Shown here piece after piece: positions 53,619-61,226 of a stretch of 64,000 nt of DNA (position 1 is its first letter; the number at the start of each line of letters is the position of its first letter). The DNA comes from Theocolax elegans (taxonomy: Eukaryota > Arthropoda > Insecta > Hymenoptera > Cerocephalidae), in NCBI GenBank assembly GCA_026168455.1, contig CM047426.1, forward strand, positions 49,831,229 through 49,895,228. Reading direction: 5' to 3'. The notes beneath the pieces are model-generated. The model was not told the origin of the DNA and did not search any database. It saw only the letters and a list, made by a program, of their open reading frames with translations. The translations under genes were made by a program, and so were the position numbers.

Positions 53619-54340
53619 ATTCTTATTAAAACAGTAATGCATGATTTTAACGTCAAAGTTTCTAAAACAGAACTAAGAATGCTCGAAGCGACGTACCGTT
53701 TTATAAGTGCACTCCCACCACTAATTGTATCTTTACGTCATAGGGAGAAATAGTCAACCGACCAATGAGAGGTACAGCTATCCCTCCACTGTAACTAACA
53801 ATTTAACTTATCTCTTAGTAGAGAGGAAATGAAATAATATACCTTTAATATTTTATTTTTAACGTTCTAAGAAATTAGTACGGTTGGTTTTTGTTACATC
53901 CGGTTTATTTCTACGAAATGAATATGCTAAGAAGAGAATAGGTAATTTTAGATTTATCACATATGAATAGGAAACAGTGGTATTGGCATGTAATAGACTA
54001 AACACATACGAGTATACTACTACACTACGTTTATTTCATGTAACATTTTTTGCAATACATGACTGTTTACGTATTCCAGATCCTATAGATCGCTCATTAT
54101 TAAATACGTGAACTTCATTGGATAATTTAATATTATTATTTTTTCATATATTTGATCACAATTTTACAATTATTTCATCGTTATTTTTTTGAATTTGTAG
54201 AAACCTTGTTACAAAATGAGAGTAAATTATTATAACGGTACATATGATAAAGAAACACAACATAACACTGTCCGCACATTTTCGAATCAAAACTTTGCAA
54301 TTTTTTCGTGTTCCAGCGGTATTGTACGCATTTTCATTCA
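53619..54340. other. no gene recognised
   Basis: This is intergenic sequence inside or beside the Polinton. A 78-residue minus-strand frame at 54392-54156 has a hydrophobic stretch, but its 5' part is a wrong-frame reading of the next ORF. Confidence 0.35.
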
Positions 54341-54725
54341 TTTTCTTCACTTTCCGAGGAAGTATCCGAGGTACATTTGATTCAGAGCACATACAAAGCG
54401 TTTATCTCTATCAACTATATGACGATGAGACATGCATGAATTGCTTCGATGATTATTTTTCAGATCTTCAAATGTCGGTGATAACATTTGCTCAACGTTC
54501 ATAACTTCACAAACTACCACCTTCTCAAGATATTCCTATTTTTCGTGTCCACGAGTATAAAACCTATTTGTGGCTTTTGACAGGGACCGTAAATGTTCTT
54601 CAAGTTGTTCTACACTAATATCACCATCGTTCCATCTTATACCATGATAATAGTTCGATACATACTGGTTACACCGTTTGATTTCTAACGGTAACTCAGA
54701 GTATTCCTGTGGAGACTTGATCTAC
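54341..54725 (-). pseudogene. Polinton-associated ORF remnant
   Basis: A minus-strand frame with one TAG after 'FYTRGHEK' carries 'YSELPLEIKRCNQYVSNYYH', 'ISVEQLEEHLRSL' and a Cys/His cluster 'NSCMSHRH'. The 'FY..G.EK' block followed by a Cys/His-containing end occurs in repetitive ORFs of arthropods and cnidarians, as I remember them. No function is known to me. Its place, directly downstream of the capsid gene on the same strand, suggests it belongs to the Polinton. Confidence 0.45.
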
Positions 54726-54905
54726 CAATGACAAAACATCCGTTCACTTAAAGAAATTACTGCCACTTCCTTAGAAATGAAGGTGTTGTTCTAATTTCCT
54801 AAACCTTGTATATCTAGGATGTAATCCATTTTGATAAGTTAGCGTTCACTCGTTGACTGTGAATTGTGATGTAGGAACGCCCGTTTTTATTTACTCATCC
54901 CCACC

Positions 54906-56190
54906 TTAAAGTCAAGCACCAAAGTCCGTAATAATTTGACGACTTGAATCGATTTCAAGAACGTTATCAAATTTGCTGTACACTATGCAATTAATTGTAG
55001 AAGTCAAGGCTTCTTCAAATTTCAATTCTATACGAAGACTTCCATGTTTCACCAAATTCCAGTGCATGTTTGATTTGCTGCAAGGTCAGGCGTTAAATCA
55101 AAAGAAAATAGTCTCTGTTGTATTCGGTACGCGGTATGTTGATTGGTTCGCTTAGAAAATGTATTATACTTCCAGAAAACAATGTTTGATAAGCTTCTAC
55201 GTACAGAGGATTATCTCCGCTAAATTTTGGTTGTAATGGTTTTCCAGGCACTTGTACACCATCAATGTACAGTGAAAGATGATTTATATTGTAGTGATGG
55301 AAATTAAATGGATTACATTTTCGATTTCCATTAAAAACTCTGTTAACTACAAACCCAATTATAATTCTTTTGGGTAATTATCCAAAAATAACATTGTCCA
55401 ATGTATCTCCGAAAATACCACTGTGTAAAGTAAAAGATTTCACCTCTACACGACTAATAGGATATTTTGCTATCGATTTGGTTAGAGCATTTGCATGAGC
55501 TAGTATTATACCAGGACTTACACGAACTCGACGAACGATGAGTGAAGCTTCCTTTATATGAACACTAAATTTATCGTTTTCTGCGGCATCCATTAGACAA
55601 AATGAATCTTTACTACGTACCAAGCGTATCCTCAGTTCTAGACCGTTGAGTAAAAATTTATTCTGATTAAATACATTGCAGTGAAAATGACCCATCATGT
55701 CTACCGTTTTTCTCCCACCAGTAAAATATTGTCGATTCAATAATCCTATATTAGCACCAGGTTCGGAACGTGGTATGATAGGTAACGCATCCATTTTTCC
55801 AGGAGTATCAATACACCATAACCCCATAGTAAGATTTGAATTCATAGTTTCAGCAGAGTAATTAAGCAATGTTTCGATGTACGCCCTGTACGGGTACATA
55901 TTGTTGGGAGGTGAAACGAGCTTTTGATTAAAAAAGACATCAATTTGAATAAAAATTGAATGCAGAAAATTATTTATTGGACCTACTTGTCGACTTTCCA
56001 CTGCATCAACTTCTGTATTTGGTAAAATCTGTACACGTAAACTTAACATGGTATGTGCAAGATCCAAATAGTCTTCTCCACCTGGTACATCGTCGCTAAG
56101 AGATGATACAGGTTTATAATGAACGAATTGAGAATTTTCCACAGAGGTTTGAGTAGGTGGAAGTGTAAATAAATCTAGCTCCGATTTCAT
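54906..56190 (-). pseudogene. Polinton major capsid protein (double jelly-roll), interrupted
   Basis: The intact first part (56190-55381, 270 aa) has the hallmark 'SELDLFTLPPTQTSV' near the start, 'YLDLAHTMLSLRVQIL' and 'ELRIRLVRS'. A TAA (55378-55380) interrupts the frame. Conserved C-terminal blocks follow at once, such as 'LSLYIDGVQVPGKPLQP' and 'NPLYVEAYQTLFSG', with further shifts down to about 54906. This protein forms hexon-like capsomers in Polinton-type viruses. The stop removes roughly the second jelly-roll, so the protein is not functional here. Family identity rests on remembered motifs. Confidence 0.85.
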
Positions 56191-56225
56191 ACATTCACAA
56201 GAATTAGCATGTAGAAATGTCAGAA

Positions 56226-56744
56226 TTATGTAGAACCAAAAATGTCCGATACACTACGTAAAGTTTGCTCTTTCTTCTTCCTCCTTTTTACGACTGTGCG
56301 TTGTTTTTGAGTTTTTTTAGTTATTTGTCCTGATGTATTTACACCTCCTCGTTTAGTTCTATTGTGTGCTCTCAAACGGTTCTTGGGTAACTGACGTCTT
56401 TTTTTCCTAGTTCGACGTTTATATCCTGACCCTTTCATTAGTTCAGAAATTTTATTGGCTGCTCTTCTGTTGAGATTTTGTCCAGATTCACGCATACGAA
56501 TATTTACTGGCTCCTTCATTTTCATTCCACTATTGTTAACATCATCCAAAACGTTTAGTTCTGTTCCAAATTCTTCTTTACCTACTGCTTTAACTCCACT
56601 GGTAATATAGGGTAAAACTTTTCTAAAAAGACCACTTAGAAAACTGCCAATACTGTGTCCTCGTTGATACGGCGAACTGGTAAAAATGTGAGGAACATTA
56701 TCACCTCCAATCTGATCGTTGTAATACGAATTGTATTGGATCAT
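56226..56744 (-). CDS. small basic Polinton virion protein
   Basis: An intact 172-aa ORF has 'SSPYQRGHSIGSFLSGLFRK', then 'VLPYITSGVKAVGKEEFGTE', 'MKGSGYKRR' and a long Lys/Arg-rich tail. The GxGSFLxGLFRxVLP and GVKAVGKE pattern is typical of a conserved Polinton ORF next to the capsid genes, comparable in layout to adenovirus pVI/pX-type minor core proteins. It is probably packed in the virion and binds DNA. It is one of the few uninterrupted genes of this element. Confidence 0.7.
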   Translation of the reverse strand: MIQYNSYYNDQIGGDNVPHIFTSSPYQRGHSIGSFLSGLFRKVLPYITSGVKAVGKEEFGTELNVLDDVNNSGMKMKEPVNIRMRESGQNLNRRAANKISELMKGSGYKRRTRKKRRQLPKNRLRAHNRTKRGGVNTSGQITKKTQKQRTVVKRRKKKEQTLRSVSDIFGST

Positions 56745-56760
56745 ATCATTAGTTACTAGT

Positions 56761-57438
56761 TTAATTAACGCGTTTAAAGTGAAGTGTATCTGTCAACGTG
56801 CCGTATTCAAATGGCACGTGATTACCGTATTGATCTCTTATATCTATTACAATATTTTGAAAACTATTATTTAACAATGGAATGTAATTAGGTGGAGAAT
56901 ATTGTTTGATCATGGTTCCACCGCTTTCGTACTTTGCGTTATTGTAGCACACTAAACGGAATAGAGCAGCTCTGACATCACCTACTGTGTAAGGCTCACA
57001 AACATCCGTGTAAACAAAAAGTTGATCAGGAATTGCTCTTGCGAGAGTAGCAGGTATGTCAGCCTCAACTCTAATTCCATTGAAATTTATCGGAATTCCT
57101 GTATCTTTGTAGCTTTCATTTTCAAATCCAAATATGCGTTTGAGTTTTTCCTTAAAGAATATATAATGGGTTTGCTCACAATCACAAACTTTATGAAGAG
57201 TATAAAACCCCCTTTTTTTAATTGATCGTTTGAGTTGGATGTGTTTTGCAAATTCGATTGATTGATTTACTGCACGTTGAAGATCGGTAATGTCTTCGTA
57301 TATGCCTGATGGAAATGAACATATGATATCAGTCGCGACTCTGTCAGTTGAATTGTCAATCCGATACGAGAAACTCGATTCCTTCTCTTGAATGTGTAAT
57401 ATTGTACATGGAATTTGTATTTCTGTTAACCCTACGCT
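56761..57438 (-). CDS. Polinton minor capsid (penton-like) protein, no ATG
   Basis: The frame is open for about 225 codons after a TAG at 57439-57441, but no in-frame ATG was found. Recognisable parts are 'FSYRIDNSTDRVATDIICSF', 'RGFYTLHKVCDCEQ', 'VYTDVCEPYTVGDVRAALFR', 'NYIPLLNNSFQNIVIDIRDQ' and 'VPFEYGTLTDTLHFKR'. The last block is characteristic of the single-jelly-roll penton-type protein of Polintons. It lies directly upstream of the basic virion protein. The start codon has probably been lost. Otherwise the frame is intact. Confidence 0.72.
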   Translation of the reverse strand, partial: SVGLTEIQIPCTILHIQEKESSFSYRIDNSTDRVATDIICSFPSGIYEDITDLQRAVNQSIEFAKHIQLKRSIKKRGFYTLHKVCDCEQTHYIFFKEKLKRIFGFENESYKDTGIPINFNGIRVEADIPATLARAIPDQLFVYTDVCEPYTVGDVRAALFRLVCYNNAKYESGGTMIKQYSPPNYIPLLNNSFQNIVIDIRDQYGNHVPFEYGTLTDTLHFKRVN

Positions 57439-57529
57439 CTAATGACCATGTAAAGAAATTGCGTGTGACAAATGTGTGGTGTAATATGACGTGATATTTT
57501 CAGGAAAGTATCGCATGCTACTGTTACTA

Positions 57530-58269
57530 CACGAAGAAAAAAAAACCGTTGCGGCTACTGTTGGTAGTTCAGTAAATTGTCATTGGCGTTAGTTTCGTTG
57601 CTCCAACTTAAGACTTAAGTAACTCCAACTTAACTGTTCGGTTAGCACTACCGATCTATCCTACCGTTAAAATAACGTATACACGTTAGGTTGAAATTTT
57701 TATTTATTATCAAATACAAAATTATTGCCACAATTATCTTGACTATAGGGCTGTACATATGTTATATGAAAGATGGATCTGTTTACACGCCAAATACTGC
57801 AATCATGGAATTTTAGTGTAAATCATAAAAATATAGATTGTATTCGTATTATATGTTTATAAACATCAATGAAAAATAAAACCTTAAAAAATTAATTAAC
57901 TTTTGACTCTTGTTTTGCTGATTAAGAATTTTTTACGTGCTTATATTTATAAATCTACGTTTCTTTACTTATTTGAAATTATTAGTTTTTTATTCAATCA
58001 TAAAAGACTTCAAATTTTGTTAAAATATAATAATTTAAGTGCATCTGCAATAAGTCAGATTCCGCAATAAATAACTTTACCTTAGTTGACTTAACCTAGT
58101 AGATTCCGTAGCGCTTACTGAAAATTTAAGTAGATTCTACTGAACTGCGAGTTCAGTAGAATCTACTTGAGTGCTCTACCGTTAAATTTACTCGCCGCGT
58201 GTTTACGGATGAACTTAAGTTAAATCTACTTAAGTTTTCAGTAAGCGCAATGTTTTTTTTTTCTCCGTG
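57530..58269. mobile_element. 740-bp MITE inserted between Polinton genes
   Basis: Ends 'cacgaagaaaaaaaaa' and 'ttttttttttctccgtg' form short terminal inverted repeats, and TA flanks both sides. Inside, 58130-58170 is a hairpin with a 19-bp perfect stem ('aagtagattctactgaact') and a 3-base loop. A related stretch 'cttaagttaaatctacttaa' follows near 58212. It is non-coding. Confidence 0.65.
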
Positions 58270-58310
58270 TAGGAAGAACTACGTAAAAATTATCACTATC
58301 CATTGTTTTT

Positions 58311-59372
58311 TTAAATCTGATTTATTTCACTGGCTTTCACCCAAGGGTTAAATTTGTGGGGATAACCTAACCACTTTACTAATACTTGTTTATTTGAACC
58401 ACGCCCTTTACTTTTGATGATGTGTTCAATCTTAAATTCAGATCCTTTGCGTACACGTTTGTCACCTACCAAAACTAATTCTTCAGGGTAGAAAAAACCA
58501 TCAATCAATTCATTATTTAAGTCTGTTAGTTTATAAGTGTATAAACTTTGTCGCACAGAAACGCGAGAGATTTTGAAAATTTCTTCACTGTAGTGTTTCT
58601 CATAATCTTTTTCAAAGGTACCTTTTGCACGACTGATACGGACATAATCATCCACTTTGTATATATAGGAACGAGATTACTTTCGTTGATTTAAAGCACG
58701 TCTCTGTAAATTTTTTCTCGTTCGGAAGCATTGTGAACGGTAACATTAGCCGGTATCATTTGAGTACCGGTGTGTCTTATGTGATTGTATGCGTTAACAA
58801 TTTTATCAGTTATATCGATATATCTGTGAGTATTTTTATGTGTAAAATATCTGTACATTCGTTCCTTTAACGTTCGATTTAAACGCTCTACAACAGTGGC
58901 TTTAACATCTGGATTACGTGCTACACGAAACGAAATCCCCTTTTTCTTGAGAAATTCTTGAAAATTCGATCCAACAAATTCTTTCCCTGCATCAGACTGT
59001 ACATATACGGGTACTCTTCCATTTGATCTCGAAAGTATATTTTGAAAAGCATCAGATACTGTTTTTGCACTTTTATTACGCAATACCTCTATCCATGCAT
59101 ACTTACTGAGAATGTCTATTACTACCAGTATGTAACAGAATCCATCGTTATCAGATTTGAGCGATTGCATGTCACATAAATCCATTTCCCAACAATCGTT
59201 GACGTTAGAAACGTTGTAATATAATTTAGGAAACTTACGACGAATTGGTCTGTGTAAAGTGCATGCGATTCTTCGATTTCTTTACGATTTTTTTTTTTCG
59301 ATCAACTGACGAGCACTAGTGTAACCATCAGCATGGGAAACATCGTAATATTTTTTAACGTAAGGCATTTTT
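58311..59372 (-). pseudogene. Polinton integrase (DDE, retroviral type) with chromodomain
   Basis: From the 5' side: 'MPYVKKYYDVSHADGYTSAR', then 'HRPIRRKFPK' after frameshifts. The core (59185-58691) has the first Asp in 'MDLCDMQS', the second in 'VQSDAGKEFVGSNFQ' and Glu in 'KATVVERLNRTLKERM', with 35 residues between the last two as required. After a one-base shift near 58685 comes the C-terminal part with 'KVDDYVRIS' and a chromodomain-like end, 'IEHIIKSKGRGSNKQVLVKW', 'LGYPHKFNPWVKASEI'. It joins element ends to host DNA, and the chromodomain may steer it to marked chromatin. The catalytic triad survives. Confidence 0.85.
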
Positions 59373-59472
59373 ATGCAACAATTCTCAACCACTTTTCACC
59401 TCTTACCGACGCCTGAGGTGTTTCACTAATTTTTCTCTTCAATTTTTTGGGATAAACTTTTTCAATCAATTT

Positions 59473-60066
59473 TCACAGGTCTGCGTTTCCAACAAGATTT
59501 ACAGGAGTTTGAGACAACGATATAAACCTAGCTATTTCAATAGCTCCTGTAGATTTCTCCACTGTCTTCTTATTTCCGAGTGTGTAATTTACAAGTTCTA
59601 CAACGTTAGAATTGGATATAGGTTTATTATCTATTAATACAGTTCCATATTCATTCCAAGTTAAACGGTGAAGATTCTTAGTTTTCCAGTATTTAAGAAG
59701 TATTTGACCTTTCTTTTTGTACGTTTTTGGAAGAGTATCAATAATTTCCTGTTCGGATAATGTTGTTGCGTTTATCTCTTCGTTTTCATCTTCTTCTTCA
59801 TTTTCTACGGTACGCTCAATATTTTTAAAGTGTAAATATCGACGTAATACTTGTAAATGTTTTAGACTCTTTTCTCGTTCGTCTCTTATACTCTTGGAGA
59901 ATAAGATGTCGTGCATTTCGGCATCGAGACGCGATAACACATTACCTTCTGTTTGAATTCCACATTCTTCCGACGTGTCCTTTACGTAATCTTGTTGTTG
60001 TTGTTGTAGAACTGTATTTTGAAACACGCCTTCGGGAACCATCGCCATTTTTTTAGCATGATTCAT
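59473..60066 (-). CDS. conserved small Polinton ORF (PY/PW type)
   Basis: An intact 197-aa frame starts 'MNHAKKMAMVPEGVFQNTVL', with 'LSRLDAEMHDILFSKSIRDE', an acidic middle and 'EIIDTLPKTYKKKGQILLKY'. A protein beginning NHAKKM and containing 'LD.EM..IL' is regularly found beside the integrase in Polintons of insects. The function is unknown. It is 6 bp from the upstream ORF, consistent with a compact gene cluster. Confidence 0.65.
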   Translation of the reverse strand: MNHAKKMAMVPEGVFQNTVLQQQQQDYVKDTSEECGIQTEGNVLSRLDAEMHDILFSKSIRDEREKSLKHLQVLRRYLHFKNIERTVENEEEDENEEINATTLSEQEIIDTLPKTYKKKGQILLKYWKTKNLHRLTWNEYGTVLIDNKPISNSNVVELVNYTLGNKKTVEKSTGAIEIARFISLSQTPVNLVGNADL

Positions 60067-60072
60067 TTTCTC

Positions 60073-60447
60073 TCACTGCTGACTACCTCCAAATATTTTA
60101 GAAATCAATGTTCCTATAATTGGTGCCAGCAAGAGAGGAAGGAAACCGCCGCCTTGTTGCACAATTACTCGTTTCTTCTTTACCCAGTCATATTTACCAT
60201 TTCTGTTGCTCTTTCTTTTTTTTGTTTCAACCAATTTTCGCAAAACTTTACGATATCTTTTCAATTTAGATTTTTGTGACTGTTTCAATGAGACAACACC
60301 TTTCAAGATATTCAACGCACACTGGCATATACAGTTAACTAACTCTTTATTTGCTGAGCGTATAAGAGCTAACCGTTGTTTATTATCTGCGTGACACAGA
60401 GCATTCAACACGGATACGCACTTTTTACTGAAATGGTTGATTAGCAC
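60073..60447 (-). CDS. small Polinton ORF with Gly-rich hydrophobic C-terminus
   Basis: An intact 124-aa frame has 'SANKELVNCICQCALNILKG', a Lys/Arg-rich stretch ('KSKLKRYRKVLRKLV') and the end 'QQGGGFLPLLLAPIIGTLIS'. The order of helical Cys-containing start, basic middle and GGGFLP-type hydrophobic tail is that of a small protein common in Polintons. It may be a virion core or membrane-active component. That role is inferred from composition only. Confidence 0.65.
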   Translation of the reverse strand: MLINHFSKKCVSVLNALCHADNKQRLALIRSANKELVNCICQCALNILKGVVSLKQSQKSKLKRYRKVLRKLVETKKRKSNRNGKYDWVKKKRVIVQQGGGFLPLLLAPIIGTLISKIFGGSQQ

Positions 60448-60453
60448 TGTCCA

Positions 60454-60858
60454 TCATTTTCTTCCTTCTCTATTCTTATCGAAATTTCGAGCTGCATTTT
60501 GGCACGTACACGTACTGCACTCTATCGTCGGGAAAGATTGAGTGCGAAATCGTATTTCTTCCCGAGCACTCTGTTTCAAATCTAGCAAAAGATATCCATG
60601 GAGTGGAGTTGTACTATCCGAATATGCCTCTTGTAAAAGTTTTGGGTCTTGAGGGTAGACTTGACGAGCGAGGTATTGAATCTGTGCACAATCTCGTGGA
60701 TTTTTAAAAAGTACGATATAATTGGCGTTTAAAGTTATGTGTCGTTGTCCGGATCCTTTATGAAACAGATTTTGTATAATAAAAATTACGGTAATATTTT
60801 TGTGATAGCTTCCTTTTGTAAACAGATCTAACACTACGTCATCAATGATTATTAATTT
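60454..60858 (-). pseudogene. Polinton packaging ATPase, C-terminal half only
   Basis: This contains the Walker B strand 'KLIIIDDVVLDLFTKGS', then 'NITVIFIIQNLFHKGSG', 'YIVLFKNPRDCAQIQYLARQ' and 'HGYLLLDLKQSAREEIRFRT'. That is the FtsK/HerA-type A32-like ATPase that packs genomes into capsids. Nothing resembling the Walker A half lies upstream, where a GC-rich block and AT-rich DNA are found. The N-terminus is deleted, so it is inactive. Confidence 0.8.
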
Positions 60859-61226
60859 TTATTAATCACTGATTATACACGTAAATGGATGTTTCCACTG
60901 TGTTTTCCATTATTTAAACTATTCTACAAAACTAAGAATTCTGGGTATTTATATCAAGTTCTATATAAAAGAAAACGCTGACCGGCGACAGCGGCGGCGG
61001 CGGCGCGGCGCGGGAGATTTGATAGATATTTTGCGCAGAGTAATAAGCTAATTTCAATGTATAAGCTGGTCTAGCCGCGTTTTATCAGCTAATTATGCGT
61101 AAATTCGCTTATTGTTATTATGTTTTTAGTAAATTAATGGGTTATAAACGTCTATTATAGAATTAATAGATAAAAAATATATTTATTAATTACATTTTAT
61201 ATCCAAAAGGCAGTGATAATATTGTA
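60859..61226. other. gap between ATPase remnant and polymerase, with a CGG-rich spot
   Basis: No coding blocks are seen. 60980-61015 is strikingly GC-rich ('agcggcggcggcggcgcggc') inside DNA that is otherwise about two-thirds AT. It marks the place where the ATPase N-terminus should be. Confidence 0.5.
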
